In this document: positions 10,572 through 21,645 of the stretch, piece after piece
Layout of the letters: every line of letters starts with the position of its first letter
How positions within the stretch are numbered: position 1 is the first letter of the stretch
NCBI RefSeq assembly: GCF_030269925.1
Contig: NC_085131.1
Span: 10,401,501 to 10,465,500, forward strand
Source of the DNA: Bombyx mori
Lineage: Eukaryota > Arthropoda > Insecta > Lepidoptera > Bombycidae
Direction of reading: 5' to 3'
DNA length: 64,000 bases
Position numbers and translations under genes: made by a program
The notes under the pieces: generated by a model
The model's database searches: none
The model's input: only the letters and a program-made list of their open reading frames with translations
Told to the model about the DNA's origin: nothing

Positions 10572-11092
10572 TACGAAAATAAACAAAGAAATCACAAATC
10601 ACTTAAATACTGTTCAATATCAATACAACTATTAATTAAATTCAATTCAAATCGATACATTACTGTGTACTCATTAAAGAGTATACAGTTTCTTTTAAGA
10701 GTGTTTGTACAAGATAAATATAAACTCCATAATAATACATATATGAAACGAATAACATCATGTGTTTTGAAACATATTATATTTGCATTATGATTTACAA
10801 TACACGTTGATTGTACGTTTACTCACTAATCAGGTGTGATATAATGAATTATTGTTTTCTTTAGTACGTTGTTTGTTTGTGTGGCTCGATAGAAGCACGC
10901 ACAAAGTTTTACTTTCGTGAGGTTCGATTTGCGGACTCGTGTTGCATAATTATTAGAGGAGGGTAAGTGGTATCGCACGCCTGTTTCTGCCGCGAAGCTG
11001 TATTGCATTTACACTGTGTTGCCTATGGACTCTACCAACCACCGAACAATGGACCGGAGACTCTTTGATCAATTTCGTTTTGTGTTTTCTTT
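10572..11092. other. Spacer with a faint Bm1 relic
   Basis: AT-rich. A short Bm1-like block ('cgcctgtttctgccg') is visible near 10977. No gene supported. Confidence 0.45.
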
Positions 11093-11501
11093 TTATTGCT
11101 TTAATGGGTGGACGAGCTCACAGCTTACCTGGTGTTAAGTGGTTACTGGAGACCATAGACATAAACGACGTAAATGCGCCACCCACCTTGAGATATAAGG
11201 TCCCGAGTATAGTTACAACGGCTGCCCCTCCCTTCGAACCGAAACGCATTACTGCTTCACGGCAGAAACAGGCCTGCGGACTCACAAGAGGTCCTACCAC
11301 CAGTAATTACGCAAATTATAATTTTGCGGGTTTGATTTTTACTACACGATGTTATTTCTTCACCGTGGAAGTAAATCGTAAACAATTGTTAAGTACGTAT
11401 TTCATTAGAAAAATTTGTACCCGCCTGCGGGATTCGAAGACCGATGCATCGCTCAACACGAATGCACCGGACGTCTTATCCTTTATACCACGACGACTTC
11501 A
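11093..11501 (-). repeat. Bm1-type SINE, full length
   Basis: Complete copy from tail side ('gggtggacgagctcacagc') to head ('ccacgacgactt'). The B-box region 'gcgggattcgaa' and A-box region are visible on the minus strand. Confidence 0.9.
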
Positions 11502-11614
11502 AAGGGATAACAGTTTTTTTTTGGTCAAGTATCTTTAAAGCTGTAAAGTTTCAAAGGTGAAATCGAATTTGCAATAATTAGTTCAAGACATACGTTACAG
11601 GCAGAGCAGCTGAG

Positions 11615-12290
11615 TAGTGTCAATGGCCTTGAACGAAGAATGACGCCTCCCCATCAACCCCCGTGGGTGTCGTAAAGGGATTCTCCAGAGAACGGGCAGC
11701 CGCGTTCTCCGAGTATTATGAAGCCCACTGAGTTTCTCGCTGGATCTTCTCAGTGGGTCGCGTTTCCGATTCGGTGGTAGATTCTGCAAAACACGGCTCT
11801 TGCTAGAGTTCATGTTAGCAACAACGTCAGGTTTGAGCCCCGTGAGCTCACCTACTCGCCCGGTTACACTGACGTAGCCTCTCAACGCTATCAGCATAGG
11901 TACGAAAAAAAAGAGTATTATGAAAACATACTGCTAACACCAGCCCGTATGTCATGCGTGGCGATTAAGACAGATAGCTGATTATGGTACATATAACAAA
12001 ATCCGGCCTCCAAACCTCAGCATCTCCCCTATTTCAGGCTCCTCACAAAGTAGACTAATGACCTGTTGAAAGTCGCTGGACGCAGGGGGCGCAGGACTTT
12101 TATGATGAGGTTTGCGGGAGCCTAATATCTAGCAGGGAGCATCTGTAGTCTGATGCAAGATTCTTATTTTAATGATACGCCAGACGCTCGTCATCAAAGA
12201 CTAGCGGGTCGGAATGCAAAACATTAGCTGTCAACCAGGCATCCTCATTAACATCTACATCAACATGGTTATAAAGTTTTTTGACAATTT
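11615..12290 (+). repeat. Decayed LINE 3' region, split by a LINE tail
   Basis: 'cgtgggtgtcgtaaagggatt...gggcagccgcgttctccgag' continues after the inserted tail at 11723-11912 with 'aacatactgctaacaccagcc...gcgtggcgattaagacag'. Further on, 'gaaagtcgctggacgcagg' is a LINE-like block. Frames are broken. Confidence 0.5.
11723..11912 (+). mobile_element. 5'-truncated LINE insertion with 12-bp target duplication
   Basis: The insert starts in the 3'UTR ('gcccactgagtttctcgctg') and ends in an A-run. It is flanked by GAGTATTATGAA at 11711-11722 and 11913-11924. This is the clearest target-primed insertion of this LINE family in the window. Confidence 0.85.
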
Positions 12291-12309
12291 ATAATGATAT
12301 TATTATTAC

Positions 12310-12580
12310 CACTCACGCTTAGCGTGGTATGGACATGTGATGCGTAGAGAGAAAATGCATGTAACTACGAGATGTATGGAAATGGTAGTGCAAGATAGAG
12401 GGGGAAGAGGGCGACCGAAGAAGACATGGATGGAGTGTGTGAATCGTCATTCATAGGAGAGAGAGAGAGAGAGAGGAGTAAGTGTTGAGATGACAGCTGA
12501 TAGAAGAGAATGAAAGAGACAAATTCGCTGTGCCGACCCCACCTAGTGGGATCAGGTGGAGAAAAAGAAGAAAAAAGAAG
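12310..12580 (+). pseudogene. LINE ORF C-terminal fragment (RTE-like)
   Basis: The plus strand reads WYGHVMRREKMHV...GRGRPKKTWMECVN in slightly broken frames, then a 3'UTR with 'ctgtgccgaccccacctagtggg' and an A-rich end. A (GA)n tract at about 12460-12475 interrupts it. This is typical of the last part of RTE/CR1-like LINE ORFs. Confidence 0.6.
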
Positions 12581-12785
12581 AAGATTACCACTTACCACCA
12601 GATGGACGGTGAAGGAATCTGTGCATCTACAGCAAAACAGTTTTAAGTCTGGGAAAGAAACTGTTATTTATTATTATTATTTTAATGATATTTTTGGACA
12701 ACTATTGTATAGTTTACACAGTTCTGATGAATCGCCCGACAGTTTATTAGAAATTAACTGGTTCTATTATTATTTTTAATTACAG

Positions 12786-12891
12786 CTGAATATGTCGAAA
12801 TGTTTAGTACCCCTGATCGAAGCGAGCGACAGGACGACCGTTAAAAATAAGTCACCGTGCATTACTTCCTCGAAGCAGGGACGAATTTGCG
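12786..12891 (+). CDS. Candidate coding exon 1 of an unidentified plus-strand gene
   Basis: The acceptor 'tattatttttaattacag' precedes a 106-nt segment open in one frame only. It contains an early ATG (third codon) and reads MSKCLVPLIEASDRTTVKNK, then SPCITSSKQGRIC. It is followed by donor G|GTGAGAATT. The other two frames contain stops. Third-codon positions are much richer in G/C than the AT-rich surroundings, as expected of coding sequence. The exon ends in phase 1. Joined to the exon at 36536 (whose open frame needs two leading bases) the split codon becomes GAC. No domain is recognised. Confidence 0.45.
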
Positions 12892-13596
12892 GTGAGAATT
12901 TTTAGTAAATTCTTTTTGAATTAATCACAGGTAATACAATACAATACAGTGATACAAGCCTCCTATAACGCGGTATTTTATAACACGGTTCCACTTTAAC
13001 ACGAAAAGAAAAAAATCCTATATCCATCTATAACACGGTATTTCTACAACACGATAACGAGACTTTTGTTTAAAATTACTTACAAAATTTTATTAAACAC
13101 ATAACACAAAATGTATGGGAACAATGGAAATTTTACTGCTTATTTCTTATCTTTAATAGGTAAAATAGTTCATACAGGCATAGTTGAGATGTTTCATTCA
13201 GAAAAACTACTCTTCTGTTTGTACTGGCTTCTAGTCTCAACAAGATTTCAACACAACACAGAACTTTGTAGGAACGTATCTACCGTGTTACAGGACGGTT
13301 GCATGTATTTCAATTTGTTAATTATCCACTTCCTGCTCAACTAAGATGGTTTTATGAAGTAGGATTAGTCAGGGCGAAGGGAACGTTGAAGTTCATCAAT
13401 CAAGGTTATATGAGAAATAAACGCTCTCTAAAGAGGACTATAGTGTGAATGTTTCAAGTAAGAATGAATTTTAATCCGTTCCGTGTGAATTATGCAATTG
13501 TAAAACATAAAATTTGCTAGTGCCAAGTGATCAAAGTCCTTACGCATCACGTCAATGTTGCCTAACATCTTAAAACATCAGGTCTAAATATCATTT
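12892..13596. other. Spacer with 'ataacacggtatt' repeat motif
   Basis: Two or three near copies of 'tataacacggtattt' occur at about 12963-13060, possibly a decayed DNA transposon end. The rest is AT-rich with no supported gene. Confidence 0.4.
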
Positions 13597-13708
13597 TTGT
13601 ATAATGGCTGTCCCGCCCTTCATATCTGAATGCATTACTGCTTCGCGGAGAAAATAGGTAGCACGGTGGTAACTACCCGTGGAAGCCCACAAGATATCCT
13701 ACCACATA
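13597..13708 (-). repeat. Bm1-type SINE fragment
   Basis: Central body only ('ggctgtcccgcccttca' to 'cacaagatatcctaccac'); diverged. Confidence 0.7.
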
Positions 13709-14271
13709 CCTGTGACACGTATTGTGGAGCACGAGAGTTCTTCTCATTCAAGGAACATCAAAGAATCCAAGTCAACGTCTGGAACTTCAAATGATTCAAG
13801 CAGTAGCGGCCCTGGCATCTTTATTGAAACCACTCATCGGTTTTTATTGTACCTGTTCTATATCCCAAAAAAAAAACACAAGAAATCTCGAAGAAATTAA
13901 AGCAATATCAGATTGTTGGCCAAATCATATTTATAATTATAACTATTTAAATTTCTCGATACAGCCCTGTTTTTGTTGTGGCCGAATTCACAAAACCTTA
14001 TCCTTGAAGAAAGCGCGCGCACCTTTAAATTTTTTTTTGTCGTTATAAATATTATTACTTTTAAACTTTAACTCTCTGTATATTAAAATCATTTCGGCGT
14101 GACACTTAAGTTTTACTTAAAAGTTTTTGTAACAGTTTAAAACATACTAAGTATATTACTGTATAGTAAGTTAATAGTATTAGTGCAATAATGTTTTGAA
14201 CATTATTTTACAACAATAATGTGATAATATGTTTAACAAAATTCGTAAGGTTTTTTTTTATTTTTTTTTTT
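13709..14271. other. Spacer, nothing recognised
   Basis: Contains a Ser-rich open stretch at 13679-13900 without recognisable homology. Otherwise AT-rich. Confidence 0.4.
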
Positions 14272-14702
14272 ATTGCTTAGATGTGTAGACGAGCTCACAG
14301 CCCACCTGGTGTTAAGTGGTTACTGGAGCCCATAGACATCTACAACGTAAATGCGCCACACACCTTGAGATATAGTTCTAAGGTCTCAGTATAGTCACAA
14401 CGGCTGCCCCACCCTTCAAACCGAAACGCATTACTGCTTCACGGCAGAAATAGGCGGGGCGGTGGTACCTACCCGTGCGGACTCACAAGAGGTCCTACCA
14501 CCAGTAATTACGCAAATTACAATTTTGCGGGTTTGATTTTTATTGTACGATGTTATTCCTTCACCGTGGAAGTCAATCGTGAACATTTGTTGAGTACGTA
14601 TTTCATTAGAAAAATTGGTACCCGCCAGCGAGATTCGAACACCAGTGCATCGCTCGATACGAATGCACCGGACGTCTTATCCTCTAGGCCACGACGACTT
14701 CG
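14272..14702 (-). repeat. Bm1-type SINE, full length
   Basis: Complete copy. T-run tail on the left, body, and tRNA-like head ending 'ctctaggccacgacgacttc'. One of the least diverged copies. Confidence 0.9.
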
Positions 14703-15822
14703 AAAAGAAGAAGAAAAGAAGAAGTGTTCACGCTTAAGTTTTATTTCCTATATAAATTAGCCATTTTACACATTAAATAGCTTTATATTAAGAATTACTA
14801 TTTTTCTAAAATTAAAAACTAAATTTCAATATTGAAATGATAGTCCAGCAGAAAAACTATTCTAAATTAGATTTTTAGCACAAAAAACATTTGACGCGTC
14901 ACAAACTAAGTGTGAACAGCAAACAAAATAATAAGGCGACGGTTACGAAAAAAAAAAAACCCTATTATCACCGGCTCTAAACAAGCAAAGGGGACGAAGG
15001 GTCTGGCGTAACGTCTTTTCGCCCTCGCCCTTAAGACGTCGAGTTCCTTGTCGACAGTCGCACGAGCGGGCCGGCTGCGCAGCCCTTAGACTTGACCCGC
15101 TAAATTCAAATTCGACAGAGCTCTCTTGGAAAAAAAAACCTATTATATTTACAATATTAAGAATATCGAATTCCTTTATTTTAACAGTTAACTCTTTTGT
15201 TGTTTCGCATTTGAATTTCGAATTACAATTTTTTTTTTCTTTATTTAAATCGGGAAACCTACGCTTATAGTTTTAATGGTAGATAGTGCAATAATAATAT
15301 AGTGATTGTGTAGTGAAATGCTATGGTCTGAAAAGGTGCTATACGAAGATGAGGTGTCTCTGGTTCATATGAGTTGGATTAATTTTTAAGGATCTCGGCT
15401 TCATTGAAGACTTAGTAAATAACAGGTTAGTTTTATTATACTTATTATTTTTTATTGAATTACGAACGAATAAACTTTTGAATGTAAATATTTTAATATT
15501 TTTTTTACCGACCGTTCAATTCGTATTGAAATGTGTTATCTGTGTGATTTTTCCTGATAATAAACCTGTCGCCATCGAAATAAATAATCTACGTCATTTA
15601 ATTTATCACGTACCATACCCTAATGTTTACGAGATTTCGTTGATGTTATAGTTCCATCAATGCACGACAGGTGGCGCGCTGATAGTTCTATGAGTTCTAT
15701 CAAGTCGACGTATGAGATCAATAGTCACAGAGAAGTATGGACAAGTTTAATTAATACCTAACTATACGCAACGTACTTATACGTAACTAAGTATTTCTCT
15801 TACACTTATTTCTAAATGTAAG
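14703..15822. other. Mostly unique sequence
   Basis: A moderately GC-rich patch at about 14975-15110 stands out from AT-rich flanks. No frame or RNA gene can be supported. Confidence 0.4.
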
Positions 15823-15940
15823 AAGTCGTCGTGGCCTAAACGATAAGACGGCTGGTGTACACGTATCGCGTGAAGCGACTGTGCCGATGTTCGAATCCCG
15901 CAGGCAGGTACAATTTTTGTAATAAAACACGTATTAAGCT
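15823..15940 (+). repeat. Bm1-type SINE, tRNA-like head only
   Basis: 'aagtcgtcgtggcctaaacgataagacgg' followed by the B-box 'gttcgaatcccgcagg', breaking off after 'aaacacgtatta'. Confidence 0.8.
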
Positions 15941-17009
15941 CACACGAACGAGGCGCAATAAAAAATTTAATGGGCAAAAATTATAAATTTTGCGTAATCA
16001 GTAGTGTTTGAACTCTTAATAAGCGCACGCGGATAAATTAACACCACTGCTGTATAAATTATCCCTAGACATAGATTTAAGTTTTGCGATGTACTAAATT
16101 GATAGCCTTCTTCGTTTATTACTGTAGCACAATTTTTATACAACAGATATGTTATCTTCATAGTAACTGACCCTTCAAATCTGATCGCGCCATATATATC
16201 TACATACCTACCGATATAGTGCACACACATGTTGACAAATAGCATTAATGAAAAGTACAAAAGATGGGATAAGCGTGTGAGTAAAAAAGATAGCTATAAT
16301 TGGAACGATTGCACTTGTTATATTATTATTGCATTTCTTTAGACGCGACTAAAGACGAAACGTCCCAATTGGCCTGTTTTCGAGTCTTCACTTGACGTGC
16401 GCTTGAAACATATCTGCTTCTTTTTACATATAAAATATCATTGCTGTAGCATGTATATTCAATCAACAAAATTACGTCACGATCTCGGATATACGACGCG
16501 AGTAGGGTGACGTCATAATTGACCGTCCGACCGTTTGAGCGCGCGCGCGATACGTAATTGGTGCATTGTGAATCGGCAGCCCAAAAAACACGATAATATT
16601 TTAAAACTTTAAACGAAATAAAAGTAATGAGTTATTGATTTACCGATCGCCAATGCACTGTGTCCTTGACATTGCGTGCGGTAATGTAATAACGTGTCAA
16701 GGCCGCTTCTGTTTGGGATGCGACAGATGGTAACGGTTTTTTTTTCTTTCTTTTGCATTATTATTATCCTCAGTACATTTTTTATTTTATTTTAAGCGTT
16801 TTGTGTCTCTTTCTTTTTGCGGGTACAACAAGTATGCGTCGAGTGTGTACCCGAAAACAATTTCATTTTCATTGCTTCTTTTGTATGCAAATTTGTAGTA
16901 AGCTAGATATATTCTTGAGTTTTTATTCTGATTAAGTAACAAAGATTTATTCCAAGAATCGACATCAAGAATTAACAGTGAAAAATAAAAAGCAAAGCAA
17001 AGCAGCGAC
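15941..17009. other. Unique sequence with a perfect CRE palindrome
   Basis: TGACGTCA occurs at 16508-16515, next to a GC-alternating tract at about 16540-16550. No gene can be supported. Confidence 0.4.
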
Positions 17010-17620
17010 TCAACGTTCCCGCGTATCCTGCGTAATGGTAAACTGTCGACGTCACCCAAAACACGTCATACGTTTACTGGTGGTAGGACCTCTTGTGAGT
17101 CCGCACGGGTAGTTACCACCACCCCGCCTGTTTCTGCCGTGAAGCAGTAATTCGTTTCGGTTTGAAGGGTGGGGCAGCCGTTGTAACTATACTGAAACCT
17201 TAGAACTTATATCTCAAGGTGGGTGGCGCATTTACGTTGTAGATAACTATGGGCTCCACTAACCACTTAGCACCAGGTGGGCTGTAAGGTCGTCCACCCA
17301 TCTAAGAAATAAAAATAAATTCGGATCCTCCCGATCCACTAACGGTGCTTTTAGGTACCGGTCATCGTTCTCGTCTAACCCGTCGCTTGCAACGAAGGGC
17401 TCGGTGAGTAAATTAACCCACAGACACAGCCCACTGAGTTTCTCGCCGGATCTTCGCAGTGGGTCGCGCTTCTGATCCGGTGGTAGATTCTGCGAAGCAC
17501 GGCTCTTGCTTGGTTTCGTATTAGCAATAACGTCAGGTTTGATCCTCGTGAGCTCACCTACTAGTTCGGTGAATTTCAAATAACCCATTGAGGTTACTAG
17601 AAGAGGTAGGAAAAAATAAA
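17010..17620 (+). repeat. LINE ORF C-terminus and 3'UTR, split by a Bm1
   Basis: LINE coding sequence ('atggtaaactgtcgacgtcaccc', matching 23698-23720) stops at about 17074 and resumes at about 17320 ('cggatcctcccgatcc') after an inserted Bm1. It then runs through 'cccgtcgcttgcaacgaagg' into the usual 3'UTR and ends 'ggtaggaaaaaataaa'. The frame is broken. Confidence 0.75.
17077..17315 (+). repeat. Bm1-type SINE (5'-truncated) inserted in a LINE
   Basis: From 'actggtggtaggacctcttg' to 'gtccacccatctaagaaataaaaat'. LINE sequence flanks both ends. Confidence 0.85.
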
Positions 17621-17765
17621 TAGCCACTCAATCAGTCCTGCGGCGCTGATCTTCCACCGGCACCTGCGGAGCGACGAACCCACCAGCATCAGACCGATCG
17701 GTCATTCATTCCAGTATACCAATATTTATTTATTTTACAAACAAAAAAACAAAGTATTTTCAAGT

Positions 17766-18202
17766 AAGTCGTCGTGGCCTAAAGGATAAGACGTCCGGTG
17801 CATTCGTGTTGAGCGATGCACCGGTGTTCGAATCCTGCAGGCGGGTACCAATTTTTCTAATGAAATACGTACTTAACAAATGTTCACGATTGACTTCCAC
17901 GGTGAAGGAATAACATTGTACAATAAAAATCAAACCCGCAAAATTATAATTTGCGGGTTTGATTTTGGTGGTAGGACCTCTTGTGAGTCCGCACGGGTAG
18001 GTACCACCGCTCTGCCTATTTCTGCCGTGAAGCAGTAATGCGTTTCGGTTTGAAGGGTGGGGCAGCTGTTGTAACTATACTGAGACCTTAGAACTTATAT
18101 CTCAAGGTGGGTGGCGCATTTATATTGTAGATGTCTCTGAGCTCCAGTAACCATTTCACACCAGGTGTGAGCTCGTCCACACATCTAAGCAATAAATAAA
18201 TA
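17766..18202 (+). repeat. Bm1-type SINE, full length
   Basis: Complete copy beginning 'aagtcgtcgtggcctaaagg' with B-box 'tgttcgaatcctgcaggc' and ending 'catctaagcaataaataaa'. It has a small internal rearrangement ('aatttgcgggtttgatttt' duplicated). Confidence 0.9.
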
Positions 18203-18603
18203 AAAGTAGGTATTACAAGTTTACATTACATTGCTCCTGAAGTACGACGAAACAAAATTATCCGAATTCAAATCGTATTACTAACGATCAGATTGAGTCA
18301 ATCGTATTAAACACGAGTACCACAAGAAACTGTTAAGCTGTCGTTAAGATTTACGAGCGCGGATTACATGTTTGCCGAATTGAAAGTAGACGATAAATAA
18401 CGTATCGGACGATGCCCGGCGCCCGCAGCCGCTGCTAATGTACACGGCTGCGGTCCGAAACGTGATTTACATCGTCCTAAACGTCTTTGTGGGATTCAAT
18501 TAATACCCCGACGACATTCTTTAACTTAATCCGCATACGAAATTTAAACTTTTCTCTCATAATATTGTTTTGACAAGTTTTTTTTTTCTAATACCCACAT
18601 TTA
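18203..18603. other. Unique sequence, moderately GC-rich core
   Basis: GC-rich patch at about 18400-18480 with no supported frame. Confidence 0.4.
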
Positions 18604-18994
18604 GTGACTGTTTTCAGACTTCGTTCCGGGCACATCCCACTTAATAAATTTGCTCATTTAATGGGGAAGGCTCCTGATCCCAAATGTTCAGTTTGTGATG
18701 TAGTGGAAGATGCTTTTCACATTATGATGGAGTGTGCGCGGAATGATGATTTGAGGCAACAATTCTTCGCAAAACATACAGATTTTCAACAAGTTGGAGG
18801 TGTAAATTGCGTATTAGCCTTTCCGGAATCCGAAATGGCTAAGTCACTTTATAAAATAGTGTTGATGGGCCTTCAGAGACGATAACAGTTTTCTTTATTT
18901 TTTTATATAATTTTTTGTTACTATCTTTTGTTGAACAATGGAGTGACATATTCACTAGGTGAATAATCTCCTTAAATAAAGATTTAAAAAAAAG
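18604..18994 (+). pseudogene. LINE ORF2 C-terminus and 3'UTR, 5'-truncated
   Basis: The frame reads LRSGHIPLNKFAHLMGK, then the cysteine/histidine motif CSVCDVVEDAFHIMMEC, ending LMGLQRR and stop at 18885. The spacing Cys-x2-Cys...His-x4-Cys is typical of the zinc-finger-like C-terminus of I/Jockey/R1-group LINE ORF2 proteins, following the RNase H or reverse-transcriptase part. A short 3'UTR with 'ccttaaataaagattt' and an A-run ends it at about 18994. It is a single dead-on-arrival retroposon with an open but very partial frame. Confidence 0.6.
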
Positions 18995-19011
18995 TAGTTT
19001 TTAATATTGCC

Positions 19012-19083
19012 TTTTTAGGCAGACCTAGAACGCTACTGATGGTGAGTGGTTATCGTCGTTCAAGGACGTCAGCAAACTCAGGG
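19012..19083 (-). repeat. Family C fragment
   Basis: 'gctactgatggtgagtggttatcgtcgtt' matches the family C body on the minus strand; decayed. Confidence 0.45.
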
Positions 19084-19084
19084 C

Positions 19085-19232
19085 TATTCCAACTACGTGT
19101 TACTGGTGGATGAGCTCACGGGTTCACTCTGAGAGGACTTGCTAACACTAGCCCTAGCAAGACCAGTGCTTCGCTGAATCTACGGATCGGAAACGCGACC
19201 CACTGAGAAGATCTGGCGAGAAACTCACTGGT
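19085..19232 (-). repeat. LINE 3' tail fragment
   Basis: From 'gatgagctcacgggttc' to 'gcgagaaactcactgg'. Confidence 0.75.
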
Positions 19233-19408
19233 TTGAGTCTATGGGGCCGGCGACATGTTGGAATGAGTTTCATCATCATCAATATGGAGGATTTCCTTCG
19301 AATTGTCATTTGTCGCTTTGTTGAGAGCGACCATACAAAATAATCGTAGGAGTCGTATCTACGTCTGGCCACTAGCAATGAAATTCTGTTGCGAAAGTAC
19401 ATTGGGTA

Positions 19409-19612
19409 TTTTTTTTTTTTCCTACCTAAGCTGGTAGCCTGGAGCGGTTATTCCAGCGTAACCGCAACTAGTAGGTGAGCTCACGGAGCTCAAACCTGAC
19501 GACGATGCTAACACGAACCCTAGCAAGAGTCGTGCTTCGCAGAATCTACCATCGGATTGGAAACGCGACCCACTGAGAAGATCCGGCGAGAAACTCAATG
19601 GGTTGTGTCTGA
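19409..19612 (-). repeat. LINE 3' tail, 5'-truncated
   Basis: T-run, 'cctacctaagctggtagcc', 'gtaggtgagctcacgg', to 'gagaaactcaatgggttg'. Confidence 0.85.
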
Positions 19613-19991
19613 GAGTTTGGGTATAAAGATACGAATTGGATCGTATCGTTGATTTAAGGTTCGCTTGCAGGCCGATTCGTTACATTTTCAAAACATTTAA
19701 TATTCGAAGTGTAGGTATAGGTAGGTACTAGGTATACTAGGTATACACTAGGTATACGTGTTCAGAAAAATATCCTAAAGTTTAGTTCTTTTGTTTTTTC
19801 ACCAAAGCAGATAACTTAAATAAAGGGTGTAAGCAAATCATATATCGTATAAACACGAAGCACATTGAAAAAACCAAATTGATCAAATTTCCATCTGTTT
19901 AGCTACGAGAAAATACTCATAGCTAAACAGCTGACGAGCGGGGTCGATGACCTCGTGTGAAGTAGGGCCTTGGCATACATTGTTCCTTTCA

Positions 19992-20280
19992 TCTCTATAT
20001 ATAAAAATGAATTGCTATTCGTTAGTCTCGCTAAAACTCGAGAACGGCTGGACCAATTTGGCTAATTTTGGTCTAGAATTATTTGTGGAAGTCCAGAGAA
20101 GGTTTAAAAGGTAATAAATATAAAAATGCTCGGAATTAAATAAAAAAAGACAATTTTGTTTATCCTTTGATGTGTCCTATGTCGGACGGATTCCTTTTGT
20201 TTATTTTAAGTTTCTTTATACAAAAGTTTAGGTCTTTTATTTATCGATTGAGGCACTACGAAGTCTGCCGGGTCAGCTAG
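19992..20280 (+). mobile_element. Helitron-like element, family H1
   Basis: Starts A|TC-TCTATATATAAAAATG, ends GCCGGGTCAG-CTAG|T. Same interior as the other H1 copies. Confidence 0.75.
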
Positions 20281-20734
20281 TTACTATATAATAATATGTT
20301 AATAGAAATCAAAACTAATCCGACCATCAACGTTGAGATTCGAGGACAAATATCAGAAGGCGGCGCGACATTGATGTAATCGGACCCTATGAGCAGCGTA
20401 AATACCGCCACCTTTCAGACCTGTGTGGTAAGTCTCAGTTTTATATTACAGAAAGCATTCGAAGACGCGTCTTACTTAATTAATACTTAATTGCTGATTT
20501 ACGCTTTCATTTGGTTTCTGCGTTGAACGTTAGCGTATATGTAACCGTAGAATTCTAACTTTCAGTTGTGTACTCGACTGTACGTTTAGTTATGTTTTGT
20601 AATGATTCTCCCATCCTTGATAGAGAAAAGCGTATCCGCTTCGGAAAGGTTCACAATAACACCAATAATTACGTAATGTTCATAAATGAGGCGATTTTTT
20701 TTTTAAATTGCACTTCCAGTACGTGATGCGGCTT

Positions 20735-21068
20735 TAAGTCGTCGTGGCCATACAGATAAGACGTCCGGTGCATTCGTGTTGAGCGATGCAACGGTGTTCG
20801 AATCTCAGGCGGGTACCAATTTTTCTAATGTAATACGTACTCAACAAATGTTCACGATTGATTTCCACGGTGAAGGAATAACATCGTGTAATAAAAATGA
20901 AACCCGCAAAATTATAATTTGCGTAATTACTGGTGGTAGGACCTCTTGTGAGTCCACGCGGGTGGGTACCACCACCCTGCCTATTTCTGCCGTGAAGCAA
21001 TAATGCGTTTCGGTTTGAAGGGTGGGGCAGCCGTTGTAACTTACTTGAGACCTTAGAACTTATATCTC
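20735..21068 (+). repeat. Bm1-type SINE, 3'-truncated
   Basis: Head ('aagtcgtcgtggcc') and body present, breaking at 'cttagaacttatatctc'. A small deletion removes part of the B-box flank. Confidence 0.85.
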
Positions 21069-21500
21069 TTCAGTGAACACGTATTAGGGATGTGTTGCCT
21101 GAGAAAATTCCAAAAATAACACTAGGCTGTGAGTGAACTAGTGTAGTAATCTACAGTAGGTATGTTTTATTAATCTACAATAGTAAAGCACATTAGTGAT
21201 CTGAGTCGTAATTGTCTTGGATCAGGCCGCATGAATAGTCGTTATATGAAAAATCTCCGGAACCGAACTGTGGACTAGCGCCGGGACTAGTGAGGAACTT
21301 TGCTCCGGTTGCGAGTAAGGCAATAGAAAAATCGATTTTAGTGAATCAAATCGATTTAGGTACCTCGGATAACTACCTCACCCTACTCTATGCAGATCCA
21401 GAGCTTCCAAGTGAACTGTTTGGTTGTCATTATCGATAATCCGAACATACCTAATTGTTCTAATAATAGACAGAAAAAAAATACAACTATACCTACCTGC
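21069..21500. other. Unique sequence, nothing recognised
   Basis: Mixed sequence without a repeat match; the frame at 21378-21617 on the minus strand runs across the splice donor discussed in the next entry. Confidence 0.4.
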
Positions 21501-21645
21501 TTTAATAACCACAATTTTACGTGTCAAGTTATGGTTTGGGGCGAAGACATAAAAAAAGTTTAATTTACGAAAGAACATGAATGTATCGTAAACGTCCTTT
21601 GGATTCATCCCAAACATTACGGAAGGACAATCACATCGAATAGGA
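21501..21645 (-). CDS. Weak candidate exon, minus strand
   Basis: An open stretch reads IRCDCPSVMFGMNPKDVYDT then FMFFRKLNFFYVFAPNHNL and TRKIVVIKA. It ends at a donor-like AAAGCAG|GTAGGTATAG. Codon third positions include many C's (GAC, TTC, GTC, GCC, AAC), unlike the AT-rich surroundings. The acceptor side is poor ('attttgaag'), so the 5' boundary is uncertain. The protein is not recognised; it could be a host exon, a transposon relic or chance. Confidence 0.25.

Noticed and set aside
11065..11538. A 157-residue ORF as a gene
   Set aside because: It lies almost entirely in a full-length Bm1 SINE.
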